Assembly (NCBI GenBank): GCA_024684665.1
Contig: JAIKWN010000070.1
Coordinates: 1-12,659 of the forward strand
Direction: 5' to 3'
DNA length: 12,659 nt
Source of the DNA: Clostridiales bacterium
Lineage (GTDB): Bacteria > Bacillota_A > Clostridia > Christensenellales > Aristaeellaceae
Positions 6,216-12,659 of the stretch are shown here, one piece after another. Below the pieces are notes generated by a model that was given only the letters and a program-made list of their open reading frames with translations, ran no database searches and was not told where the DNA came from. Positions within the stretch are counted from its first letter, which is position 1, and each line of letters begins with the position of its first letter. Both the position numbers and the translations under genes were made by a program.

Positions 6216-6668
6216 ATGAAACTGGCGACGGCGCTGTCCGAACGGGCGGATCTGCAGAAGCGGATCTCCGAACTTGGCGTCCGGTTGAACAACAACGCGA
6301 AGGTGCAGGAAGGGGAAGAACCTTCCGAGGATCCGATGGAACTGCTTAAAGAGCTGGATACCTGCCTCATACGGCTGGAGGAACTGATATCCAGGATCAA
6401 CCGGACCAACAACGAAACAGAATCCGGAGGGATGACCCTCACGGATCGGATCGCAAGGAGGGATTGTCTGAAAGAGCGCATCCAGATCCTGCGGAACTTT
6501 CTGAACGCCTCCAGCGAGAAGGTCTCGCGGTATTCCAAGGCAGAGATCCGGATCTTCAGTACGGTAAAGGTATCTGAACTGCAAAAACAGGTAGACACAT
6601 ATTGCCGGCAGCTGCGGGAAACGGATGAGGCAATCCAGGCGCTCAACTGGACGACGGAATTGCTCTGA
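6216..6668 (+). CDS. DIP1984 family protein
   Basis: A 150-residue, largely helical protein that matches my memory of the DIP1984 family (function unknown, sometimes labelled septicolysin-like). The characteristic blocks are an N-terminal MKLA-ALSERADLQKRI helix, NNNAKVQEGEEPSEDP (about 27-40), ELISRINRTN, MTLTDRIARRD and the C-terminal ALNWTTEL. No signal peptide or membrane segment is seen. It is probably a cytoplasmic coiled-coil bundle. The ATG at 6216 has AAGGAGGGG about 9-10 bases upstream and gives the usual MKLA start; an in-frame GTG at 6207 is too close to the ribosome site. It lies 75 bases after the metallophosphoesterase stop with no obvious promoter or terminator between, so the two may be co-transcribed. 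Confidence 0.85.
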   Translation: MKLATALSERADLQKRISELGVRLNNNAKVQEGEEPSEDPMELLKELDTCLIRLEELISRINRTNNETESGGMTLTDRIARRDCLKERIQILRNFLNASSEKVSRYSKAEIRIFSTVKVSELQKQVDTYCRQLRETDEAIQALNWTTELL

Positions 6669-6969
6669 CGCAAAACGCATTCTGATGGTAGTCCGGCCGG
6701 GCGGGCATGATCTCCCGCGATTGAGAATGAATCGCATAGGGTGGTATGCCGGGCACATACCGGGGGTTCGAATCCCCCACATGACAACGTATGCCCAGCA
6801 AGGTTACACACGTACCCTGCATCCTGTACGATGACTACCCATTGCCGACGGTCGGATGAGGGTGGGAACGGGGGAAAACAAAACCTTCGGATTTTGCATT
6901 TTATACGATATCCGCAGCTGTATCCGGAAAGGAGCTTGCACGTTCCTTCGGAAGGAGAAGAAACTCTTT
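6669..6969. other. Intergenic region with tRNA-like remnant
   Basis: About 300 bases between the DIP1984 and histidine-phosphatase genes. A chain of short hairpins runs from 6701: GCGGG/CCCGC (6701-6718), GCGATT/AATCGC with a 7-base loop (6717-6735), and then the tRNA-like element. From 6786 to 6945 I see nothing definite. Just before the next gene, TCCTT-CGG-AAGGA (around 6944-6956) could pair over its ribosome site. Confidence 0.5.
6734..6778 (+). pseudogene. tRNA-like remnant (D-arm-like plus T-arm)
   Basis: GGGGG-TTCGAAT-CCCCC (6762-6778) is a textbook T-arm, with the conserved TTCGA loop bases. Upstream, GCAT-AGGGTGGT-ATGC (6734-6749) has the shape and GG-containing loop of a D-arm. Only 12 bases separate the two, too few for an anticodon arm plus variable loop. 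The 7 bases after the T-arm (ACATGAC) find no full partner upstream. An alternative fold pairs GGTATG/CATACC (6743-6761) as a variable-arm-like hairpin. This is probably a decayed or truncated tRNA rather than a working one. Confidence 0.4.
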
Positions 6970-7620
6970 ATGAAAATCTACGTCATCCGCCACGGAGAAA
7001 CCGCTCTTAACGTGAAGCATGTGAAGCAGGGCTGGAAAGACGAGCCCTTGAACGATTTCGGGCGGGAGCTTGCCGTGCTGACCGGACGCAGCCTTCGGGG
7101 CCTGCGCTTTGACGCGTGCGTGACCAGCCCTCTTGTCCGCTCCCGGGAGACCGTGGAGCTGGTTCTGAAAGAGAGCGGGAACGGGGATGTTCCGGTGGAG
7201 ACGGACGACCGGCTGAAAGAAATCAACTTTGGCGTGGAAGAGAATACGCCCTCCAATACCAGCGTCCTGCAACCGGAGGCCTGGAAGCTGTTTTTGACGG
7301 ACGGTCTCAATTTTCCAGGCTTCCCGGACGGGGAAAGCATCCGGGACGTCTGCAGGCGGACCCAGGAATTTCTTTGGCAGCTTGCGGCGAAGGATGATGG
7401 GAAAACCTGGCTGATCGGTACGCATGGCTGCGCGCTGCGGGCCATGCTGAACCCGTTGTACGAACACCCAGAGCATTTCTGGCAGGGAAAAGTTCCGCCA
7501 AATTGCGCCATAACCATCTTGGAAGCCAAAGGCGGACGGCTCCGGATCCTCGAAAGCGATAGGGTGTACTACGATCCGTCTCTCGTGAAGGATCACTATG
7601 TCTCCATGCCTCGTATCTGA
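6970..7620 (+). CDS. Histidine phosphatase superfamily protein (phosphoglycerate mutase-like)
   Basis: A 216-residue cytoplasmic enzyme of the branch-1 histidine phosphatases. The catalytic RHGET motif lies at residues 7-11 (H8 is the phosphorylated residue). Then follow the GWKDEPLNDFGRELA block, TSPLVRSRETVEL (R57/E60 region), LKEINFGVEE (acidic proton donor region) and the second histidine in IGTHGCALR (H152). Close relatives include cofactor-dependent phosphoglycerate mutase, CobC/RNase H-linked phosphatases and general phosphatases; the length and the lack of PGM-specific insertions favour a phosphatase, substrate unknown. The ATG at 6970 has AAGGAG about 12 bases upstream and opens directly into the MKIYVIRHGE strand normal for the family; longer upstream frames are not credible. 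Confidence 0.88.
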   Translation: MKIYVIRHGETALNVKHVKQGWKDEPLNDFGRELAVLTGRSLRGLRFDACVTSPLVRSRETVELVLKESGNGDVPVETDDRLKEINFGVEENTPSNTSVLQPEAWKLFLTDGLNFPGFPDGESIRDVCRRTQEFLWQLAAKDDGKTWLIGTHGCALRAMLNPLYEHPEHFWQGKVPPNCAITILEAKGGRLRILESDRVYYDPSLVKDHYVSMPRI

Positions 7621-7633
7621 ACCGGCGTTCAAA

Positions 7634-7662
7634 TTGACAACCAACAGGGAAAACGGTATACT
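7634..7662 (+). promoter_or_regulatory. Consensus sigma-A promoter of the glycosyltransferase-pyrG operon
   Basis: TTGACA (7634-7639), a 17-base spacer and TATACT (7657-7662): 11 of 12 consensus bases. It lies 14 bases after the previous stop codon and would start transcription near 7669. Confidence 0.78.
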
Positions 7663-7669
7663 TGTCGGG

Positions 7670-7692
7670 CCTGCGGACGGCAGGTTTTATTT
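7670..7692 (+). terminator. Terminator-like hairpin in the operon leader
   Basis: CCTGC-GGACG-GCAGG (7670-7684) followed by TTTTATTT (7685-7692). It begins at the predicted transcription start of the promoter at 7634-7662 and lies before the first gene. The stem is only 5 bp, so it may be a weak terminator or attenuator, or an mRNA 5' cap hairpin. It could also end the preceding gene. Confidence 0.35.
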
Positions 7693-7731
7693 GTGATGCA
7701 AAGATGCACTTTGGGGGCGAAGGGAGATTCT

Positions 7732-8784
7732 ATGGAGAATCTGGAAAAGAGCGACGTGCTTGTGCTGATTCCCGCCTATAAACCGGACGAGCGGCTCGTA
7801 ACACTAACGAAAAAGCTGGTGGACGCGAAATTCCCTGTGCTGCTTGTGGACGATGGCGGCGGGGAAACCTTTGCTGGGATCTTTGAAAGATGCCGTGCCC
7901 TGGGTGCTGTGGTAGAAACACACGCCGTGAACATGGGCAAAGGACGCGCCCTTAAGACGGGCATCAACCGTGCGCTGCTTTCGTTCCCCGGGATTTCCGC
8001 CGTCGTGACGGCAGATGCGGATGGGCAGCATTCTGTGCCAGACATCCTGCGCGTCGCGGAGGCAGCGCTCGAGCATCCGAATGCCCTCGTGCTGGGCTGC
8101 CGTACATTTTCGGGTGACGTGCCTTTCAAGAGCCGGTGGGGCAACCGCATCACGCGCGCCGTGTATCGCTTGGCCAGCGGAGTCTCTGTTTCGGATACCC
8201 AGACGGGGCTGAGGGGGCTTCCGGCCCGTTCCTTTGCCGACATGGCGAGGATCGAGGGTGAGCGCTACGAATACGAGATGAACGTCCTGATGCGCCTCAA
8301 GGATATGAACCTTTCCGTTTTTGAAGTGCCAATCGAGACCATCTATATAGATGAGCAGAACAGCGATAGCCACTTCAATCCGGTCCGGGATGCCATCCGC
8401 ATCTACCGGATCATCCTTCGGGGGCTTTTCCGCTATTCCTTCTCGGCCATTCTTTCCTTTGTGATCGACTTTGCCCTCTACTGGATACTGCTGTACAAAG
8501 CGGGTTTTGCCAGCTGGCTGTCCTATGTCTTGGCGAGGATCGTTTCTTCACAGGTCAATTACCGGCTGAACCGCTATACTGTTTTCTCCGGGCGGGGCGG
8601 GAAGACCGCCATGCCGAAGTACTATGCTCTGGCCATCGTGCAGGGGGCGCTGGGGGCCGGTCTCGTGCAGGTTTTGCCCCAGATCCTGCCTGTCTCCGCT
8701 GGCTTCATAAAGATTCCGGTGGATATCGTCCTTTTCTTCATCAGCTACCAGATCCAGCGGGATTTTGTCTTCCGGGGCCGATAA
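7732..8784 (+). CDS. Bifunctional GT2 glycosyltransferase / GtrA membrane protein
   Basis: A 350-residue protein. Residues 8-225 are a GT-A fold, family 2 domain resembling polyprenyl-phosphate mannosyl/glucosyltransferases: VLIPAYKPD at the nucleotide-binding strand, LLVDDGG, NMGKGRALKTG, the metal-binding TADADGQH (DxD-type, about 94-100) and DTQTGLRG. Residues about 235-348 are a GtrA-like domain with four membrane helices and the RLNRYTVFS and IQRDFVF motifs. The enzyme probably makes a lipid-phosphate-linked sugar and helps it cross the membrane for envelope glycosylation; the sugar is unknown. The ATG at 7732 has AGGGAG 5-6 bases upstream; earlier in-frame ATGs at 7693-7696 lack one. 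It is the first gene of the operon, and its stop lies one base before the next ATG. Confidence 0.9.
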   Translation: MENLEKSDVLVLIPAYKPDERLVTLTKKLVDAKFPVLLVDDGGGETFAGIFERCRALGAVVETHAVNMGKGRALKTGINRALLSFPGISAVVTADADGQHSVPDILRVAEAALEHPNALVLGCRTFSGDVPFKSRWGNRITRAVYRLASGVSVSDTQTGLRGLPARSFADMARIEGERYEYEMNVLMRLKDMNLSVFEVPIETIYIDEQNSDSHFNPVRDAIRIYRIILRGLFRYSFSAILSFVIDFALYWILLYKAGFASWLSYVLARIVSSQVNYRLNRYTVFSGRGGKTAMPKYYALAIVQGALGAGLVQVLPQILPVSAGFIKIPVDIVLFFISYQIQRDFVFRGR

Positions 8785-8785
8785 T

Positions 8786-9643
8786 ATGAAACGCCGCAGA
8801 AGGAAAACGGCCCTGCCGGTCGTACCGATTGCCAGTTTTATGGGATTTGCGCTGCTTCGCGCCGCGATGCTCCTCTTTTCCCCAGGGCCAGGCGTTCGCC
8901 TCGCCGTCGAATGGGCGGGCACGCTTCTTTTCGCGCTTCTGCCTGCGCTCTTCGGACTCTTTTACCTGGATGGGGATCGCAGTGGCCTTCTCCCTCCTGG
9001 TGCGCCAGAGGCGGAGCATATCCGCGCGGACACGCTCACGGGCGTCCTCTTCGCCTTTCCCTTTCTCCTGCTTTCAACTCTACTGCGACGGCTGATTCCC
9101 GGGGAGACAGAGGTGTCACTTCCGCTCTTTCTGCCCGCGCTGCTTCTTTCCGCCCTTCTGATTCCCGCGAGCCGCGCTCTGCTGGAGCGGGGGCTGCTGG
9201 CCGGAGAGCGCACCGGCTGGCCCCGCAGGCTCGTCCCTTCGCTCTTCTTTGCGGCGACAGGTGGTGCAGCAAATGAAGCGGTCGGTCGACTTATATTTGC
9301 GCTTATCCTGCAGGAGATCTCCGACAGGCAGGATTCCCTGATCGCCTCAATTCTGACGCACGCCGCCTTCGGCGCGGCGATGACTCTGCTGTCCCTCTCC
9401 GGGCTGACTCACGTTCTCTCCTCCGGAGAAATGGTGACGACGGCGCTGCTGCTCCTCCTCTCTCTTGCGTGCTGGCGGGCGCTGCTTGCTGCACTCGCGC
9501 TTCCTCCATGCGGGAGAGTGGTGGAGCCCACGCCGGAAAAACCGCTGCGCAGGCGGGAGGCAGTGCTTTTTCTCTCCGCACCGGTCTTCCTGCTGGCGGC
9601 GACGGTATTTTCCCTGTGGATGCTTTCGGGAGGCGAAATATGA
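8786..9643 (+). CDS. Polytopic membrane protein, degenerate CPBP-like
   Basis: A 285-residue, very hydrophobic protein with a KRRRR start and seven or eight probable membrane helices. The central part resembles CPBP-family intramembrane proteases in layout: SRALLERGLLAG (where CPBP has EExxxRG), then SLFFAATGG (FxxxH in CPBP), then SLIASILTHAAFGAA (HxxxN in CPBP). Here the glutamate pair and the second-motif histidine are missing and the final Asn is Gly, while the Arg-Gly and last His remain. So it may be a non-catalytic relative or an unrelated protein. The family call is tentative. The ATG follows the previous stop by one base with no clear ribosome site, implying translational coupling. 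The end overlaps rlmH in ATGA. Confidence 0.7.
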   Translation: MKRRRRKTALPVVPIASFMGFALLRAAMLLFSPGPGVRLAVEWAGTLLFALLPALFGLFYLDGDRSGLLPPGAPEAEHIRADTLTGVLFAFPFLLLSTLLRRLIPGETEVSLPLFLPALLLSALLIPASRALLERGLLAGERTGWPRRLVPSLFFAATGGAANEAVGRLIFALILQEISDRQDSLIASILTHAAFGAAMTLLSLSGLTHVLSSGEMVTTALLLLLSLACWRALLAALALPPCGRVVEPTPEKPLRRREAVLFLSAPVFLLAATVFSLWMLSGGEI

Positions 9644-10101
9644 ATGCAGCGATCCTCTGTGTCGGCCGGCTCCGGGAATCCTTCTGGCGGGCAGCGGCGG
9701 ACGAGTATAAAAAGCGCCTGTCCCGTTTCGGAAAATTTGAAGAGATCGAGGTGGCGGACCGACCGAAAGGGACGGACGAAGCCCGCGTCCTCCGCGAGGA
9801 AGGGAAGGATCTCCTCCGCCGCATCCGGGAGGATGACGATGTGATCGCGCTTTGTGTCGACGGCCGTGCGGTTTCTTCCGAGCAGCTGGCGAAGATGCTC
9901 CGCGAAAGGGAAGTGACAGGGCGGCGCACAGTCTTCGTGATCGGCGGCTCTCTCGGGCTGTCGCCGGAGGTTGTAGCGCGGGCAGGAACACGGCTTTCAT
10001 TCTCACTCATGACCTTCCCGCATCAGCTGGCGCGGGTCATGCTTTACGAACAGATTTACCGCGCCTGCAAGATCAACGCGGGAGAGCGGTATCATAAATA
10101 G
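9640..10101 (+). CDS. rlmH: 23S rRNA (pseudouridine1915-N3)-methyltransferase RlmH
   Basis: A 153-residue SPOUT-class methyltransferase, close to the usual 155-160. It methylates pseudouridine 1915 in helix 69 of 23S rRNA on assembled 70S ribosomes. Family marks are ILCVGRLRESFWRAAADEYKKRL at the N-terminus, the SAM-binding knot VFVIGGSLGLSPEV (about 104-117) and the C-terminal block LMTFPHQLARVMLYEQIYRACKI-GERYHK, ending in the diagnostic YHK. Its ATG overlaps the stop of the preceding gene (ATGA), with GGGAGG 8-9 bases upstream. The frame is open further upstream, inside the preceding gene, but only this start gives the family N-terminus. The identification is firm. Confidence 0.96.
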   Translation: MNAAILCVGRLRESFWRAAADEYKKRLSRFGKFEEIEVADRPKGTDEARVLREEGKDLLRRIREDDDVIALCVDGRAVSSEQLAKMLREREVTGRRTVFVIGGSLGLSPEVVARAGTRLSFSLMTFPHQLARVMLYEQIYRACKINAGERYHK

Positions 10102-10112
10102 GAGGCTTATCC

Positions 10113-10937
10113 GTGACCTACGATTTTGAGCTGGTCGGAAAGATCGGTTCCATGGCTCTCATCCGCAGAGAAGAAGCGGACGTGGACTATAACATCTTTT
10201 CTCGCTTGGGGCGGGAGCTTTCCCCCGGCATGATCTGGGTAACAAGCGGCGCAGCGGAGATCGGGCGGCTCGATTATATCGGACGGACGGGGCGCGAGCT
10301 TTCGATCTCCCGCGTGGACGCGATGACCGATTACGCTGCGCAGGGGCAGACGATCCTTATGGAGCAGTACCGCAGGTACATCCGTCCGGAATACTCCGTG
10401 CGCCAGGTACTCGTGGAGCATCAGCACTTCAACGACCCGGTGAAGCGGGAGCATATCCGGCGGCTCTTCCTGCGCGCGCGGGATCAGGGTGCGATCCCGA
10501 TCGTCAACTACAACGATCCGGTGTCCGACGCGGAGAACCGCAAATGGGAGCTGTCCGAGCTCCGACGGGAACACCGCGAGGTGCATGAGTGCATCGACAA
10601 CGACGAGACGGCAGCGGTCATCTGCTCTCTGGTATCCGCACGGGTGCTGCTCATCATGACCTCTACAGAGGGTATCTACCGCGATCCATCGGATCCGGAA
10701 ACGCTGGTTACAGACGTCACGGCTAAGGACCCGGAGGAGCTTGAGAGAAAAGTCCGCTCCCTGCAGGAGAAATGCGTCGGTGCAAGCCGCGCGGGGGCCG
10801 GCGGAGCGCATGCGAAGCTCGAATTTGCGCTGCAGCCGGCCCTGCGGGGTACCACGGTGATCATCGGCCACGGGCGGCATCGGATTTCCGATCTGACGGA
10901 AGGCAGGGTCCCCTGCACGAGGATCGGACTCGTATGA
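10113..10937 (+). CDS. Amino acid kinase family protein, glutamate 5-kinase-like without PUA domain
   Basis: A 274-residue protein of the amino acid kinase superfamily (glutamate 5-kinase, carbamate kinase, UMP kinase). The visible motifs are GKIGS (9-13, phosphate-binding Lys10), VTSGAAEIGR (43-52), IPIVNYNDPVS (128-138), DNDETAA (162-168, compare DND of ProB), MTSTEGIYRDPSD (182-194, compare DVDGLY) and GAGGAHAKLE (228-237, compare GTGGM-TK). These favour ProB as the nearest relative. There is no C-terminal PUA domain and no proA neighbour, and an extra charged stretch lies at about 139-160, so another acidic substrate is possible. The start is GTG, with AGGAGG 7 bases upstream. It lies 11 bases after rlmH. 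Proline synthesis is not assured. Confidence 0.8.
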   Translation: MTYDFELVGKIGSMALIRREEADVDYNIFSRLGRELSPGMIWVTSGAAEIGRLDYIGRTGRELSISRVDAMTDYAAQGQTILMEQYRRYIRPEYSVRQVLVEHQHFNDPVKREHIRRLFLRARDQGAIPIVNYNDPVSDAENRKWELSELRREHREVHECIDNDETAAVICSLVSARVLLIMTSTEGIYRDPSDPETLVTDVTAKDPEELERKVRSLQEKCVGASRAGAGGAHAKLEFALQPALRGTTVIIGHGRHRISDLTEGRVPCTRIGLV

Positions 10938-10948
10938 AAGGAGTCCCC

Positions 10949-11740
10949 TTGAAAGTTAATCTGCATACGCATACCACCCGCTGCGGACACGCCACCGGGG
11001 CGGACGAGGAATACGTCAGGGCGGCGGTTTCGGCGGGTTTCGATATTCTGGGTTTCTCGGATCACGTACCCTGGCCCTATGCCTCCGGATACACCCATCC
11101 CGGAGTGCGCATGGTTATAGAACGCCTGCCGGACTATCTTGCGAGCGTCCGCTCTCTTCAGGAGAAGTATGCGGGGAAGATCCGGATCCTCTGCGGATTC
11201 GAGTGCGAGTACTTCCCGGAATACATTGAATGGCTGCACGGCATGGCGGAGGAAAATCGTCTGGATTACCTGATTCTTGGCAACCACTATGACGGGACGG
11301 ACGAATCCGGTATCTATTTCGGGCGGATTACGCGGCCCGCGCAGCTTTCCCGCTATGTGAAGCAAACGATCAAAGGGCTTGAGACCGGGCTGTTTTCCTA
11401 TCTGGCGCACCCGGATCTCTTTATGCGTTCCTGGCCCGGCGGCTTTGACAAAAACTGCCGCGCGGCAGCCAGGGACCTCTGCGAAGCCTGCGTGGCGCTG
11501 TCCGTTCCCATGGAATACAACACCCACCAGCGCTACGAATACGAGGAGGGATGCGGCTATCCCTGCCGGGAAATGTTCGAGACCGCGCAGGAATACGGTG
11601 TTCCCGTCCTAATCGGGCTGGACGCCCATCGCCCGACGGAATTGTCGGATCCTTCCGAATGGAACCGGTCGGAAGCGGAGCTGAAGGAAATTGGCATTCC
11701 CCGAATGGAAATGCCAGAGCTGCGGGCGTTTGGGAAGTAA
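10949..11740 (+). CDS. PHP-domain phosphatase, histidinol-phosphatase (HisK/HisJ) family
   Basis: A 263-residue cytoplasmic metal-dependent phosphoesterase. Metal ligands of the PHP fold are visible: HTHT (H6, H8), H14 in RCGHATGADEEY, DH in GFSDHVPW (D38, H39), E86 in GFECEYFP, H113 in GNHYDG, H154 in LAHPDLF, and D225/H227 in GLDAHRP. Histidinol-phosphatase is the family annotation, but no his gene is near, so the true substrate may differ. I chose TTG at 10949: it has AAAGGAG 5 bases upstream and gives MKVNLHTHT, the normal start of this family. An ATG at 10934 overlaps the previous stop (ATGA) and would add five residues (MKGVP), but its ribosome site is weak. The gene is probably co-transcribed with the kinase before it. 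Confidence 0.87.
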   Translation: MKVNLHTHTTRCGHATGADEEYVRAAVSAGFDILGFSDHVPWPYASGYTHPGVRMVIERLPDYLASVRSLQEKYAGKIRILCGFECEYFPEYIEWLHGMAEENRLDYLILGNHYDGTDESGIYFGRITRPAQLSRYVKQTIKGLETGLFSYLAHPDLFMRSWPGGFDKNCRAAARDLCEACVALSVPMEYNTHQRYEYEEGCGYPCREMFETAQEYGVPVLIGLDAHRPTELSDPSEWNRSEAELKEIGIPRMEMPELRAFGK

Positions 11741-11822
11741 ACGCGGTCCCCGGACTGAACGCATACAAACCGGATAACCTGACCGAAAGCGTGACCGTGG
11801 CATCACGGGAGAGGGGAAGGGA
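11741..11822 (+). other. Short spacer before pyrG
   Basis: 82 bases with no clear promoter. A 5-bp hairpin CCGTG-GCAT-CACGG (11795-11808) ends right before the purine-rich ribosome site of pyrG. It has no C-rich initially transcribed tract or T-tract of the kind used in pyr attenuation, so regulation here is not evident. Confidence 0.35.
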
Positions 11823-12659
11823 ATGACGAAATACATCTTTGTCACCGGCGGCGTTGTATCGGGCCTCGGCAAGGGCATCACGGCGGCCTCTCTGGGACGG
11901 CTTCTGAAGGCCCGGGGACTCAAAGTCGCGGCGCAGAAGCTGGACCCGTACATCAATGTGGATCCTGGGACCATGAGCCCGTACCAGCACGGGGAGGTTT
12001 ACGTCACGGAGGATGGCGCTGAGACGGATCTCGACCTCGGGCACTACGAGCGCTTCATTGACGAGGACCTGAACCGGTATTCCAACCTGACCACCGGCAA
12101 GGTATACGCGAACGTCATCCAGCGGGAACGCCAGGGCGGCTACCTGGGTTCGACGGTGCAGACCATCCCGCACATCACGGACGAGATCAAGCGCTTTATC
12201 TACCGGGTCGGGGAAAAGACCGACGCGGACGTCGTTATCACAGAGATCGGCGGTACCATCGGCGACATTGAAAGCCAGCCCTTTATCGAGGCGATCCGGC
12301 AGGTCGGGCTGGAAGTGGGGCGGGAGAACACCCTCTACGTGCACGTCACGCTGGTCCCCTACCTGAAGGCGAGCGGCGAGCATAAATCGAAACCGACGCA
12401 GCACAGCGTGAAAGAGCTGCAGGGCATGGGCATAAGCCCCAATATCATCGTCCTGCGGGTGGACGAGAAGATCACCGACGAATCCATCTTCTCCAAGATC
12501 GCCCACTTCTGCAACGTAAAACCGGACTGCGTGATCGAGAACGTGACCCTGCCCGTTCTTTACGAAGCGCCGCTGATGCTGGAGGAGGCAAACCTCTCCG
12601 GGATCGTCTGCCGGGAACTGGGCATCGAGGCGCCCCCGCCGGATCTGTCCGAATGGAAG
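11823..12659 (+). CDS. pyrG: CTP synthase, N-terminal part (cut by window end)
   Basis: The first 279 codons, in frame to the last base, cover the complete amidoligase (synthetase) domain and stop before the glutaminase domain; a full enzyme has about 535 residues. It converts UTP, ATP and glutamine (or ammonia) to CTP in the cytoplasm. Motifs: [19 protein letters not shown] (P-loop-like, K17), [30 protein letters not shown] (Mg-binding Asp), [20 protein letters not shown] (E141) and [16 protein letters not shown]. The ATG at 11823 follows the purine-rich stretch GGGAGAGGGGAAGGGA. It is the last visible gene of the operon, 82 bases after the PHP gene. The identification is certain. Confidence 0.97.
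   Translation, partial: MTKYIFVTGGVVSGLGKGITAASLGRLLKARGLKVAAQKLDPYINVDPGTMSPYQHGEVYVTEDGAETDLDLGHYERFIDEDLNRYSNLTTGKVYANVIQRERQGGYLGSTVQTIPHITDEIKRFIYRVGEKTDADVVITEIGGTIGDIESQPFIEAIRQVGLEVGRENTLYVHVTLVPYLKASGEHKSKPTQHSVKELQGMGISPNIIVLRVDEKITDESIFSKIAHFCNVKPDCVIENVTLPVLYEAPLMLEEANLSGIVCRELGIEAPPPDLSEWK

Noticed and set aside
6701..6785. A selenocysteine or other class II tRNA
   Set aside because: The 7-base loop of the hairpin at 6717-6735 lacks the T before the anticodon position, and no acceptor stem can be formed with the bases after the T-arm.
6134..6811. A minus-strand frame of 225 codons starting in the tRNA-like element
   Set aside because: It lies antisense to the DIP1984 gene; its GGFEPP peptide is the usual false translation of a reversed T-arm.
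11421..12506. A 361-codon open frame on the minus strand
   Set aside because: Antisense to the PHP and pyrG genes, with low-complexity Arg/Asp-rich composition and no family motif.
1..12659. Mobile element, CRISPR array or defence island
   Set aside because: No transposase, integrase, terminal repeats, direct-repeat array or known defence domain is seen; the S24 repressor stands without phage genes.

Overview
The window looks like chromosomal DNA from an anaerobic, fairly GC-rich member of the Bacillota (class Clostridia). The grounds are strong AGGAGG-type ribosome binding sites, consensus sigma-A promoters with 17-base spacers, a flavodiiron-rubredoxin protein, a TAXI-type TRAP receptor and a COG2509-type flavoprotein. 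There is no insertion sequence, phage gene or CRISPR array, so this is mostly ordinary core genome with a few odd details.

Left part (1-3177). The first bases carry the start of a minus-strand TAXI-TRAP solute receptor. It diverges from a plus-strand FAD-dependent dehydrogenase whose near-perfect promoter has a palindrome in its spacer. The dehydrogenase gene converges on, and overlaps, a two-gene minus-strand operon: a LexA/CI-like self-cleaving repressor (HTH plus S24 peptidase) followed by an 87-residue membrane/coiled-coil protein of FtsB/FtsL-like shape. The repressor promoter carries an inverted repeat that is a good candidate autoregulatory operator.

Middle (3178-7620). A minus-strand flavodiiron protein is fused to a C-terminal rubredoxin. 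A complete Shine-Dalgarno site and ATG sit exactly at the fusion joint, so free rubredoxin may also be made. A very strong 18-bp hairpin terminator follows the gene. After a 660-base non-coding stretch come, on the plus strand, a membrane-anchored metallophosphoesterase, a DIP1984-family protein, a short tRNA-like remnant (D-arm-like and T-arm hairpins without a usable anticodon arm or acceptor stem), and a histidine-phosphatase-superfamily enzyme.

Right part (7634-12659). A consensus promoter starts a tightly packed plus-strand operon: GT2-GtrA fusion glycosyltransferase, a CPBP-like membrane protein with eroded catalytic motifs, rlmH, a glutamate-5-kinase-like amino acid kinase, a PHP-family phosphatase and pyrG (CTP synthase, cut by the window end). 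Several junctions overlap or abut, which suggests translational coupling. The operon mixes ribosome maturation, nucleotide synthesis and envelope glycosylation with two enzymes of unknown substrate.

The best candidates for something undescribed are the repressor plus small-membrane-protein pair (a possible stress-induced division-control module), the fusion-joint internal start of rubredoxin, and the tRNA-like remnant.
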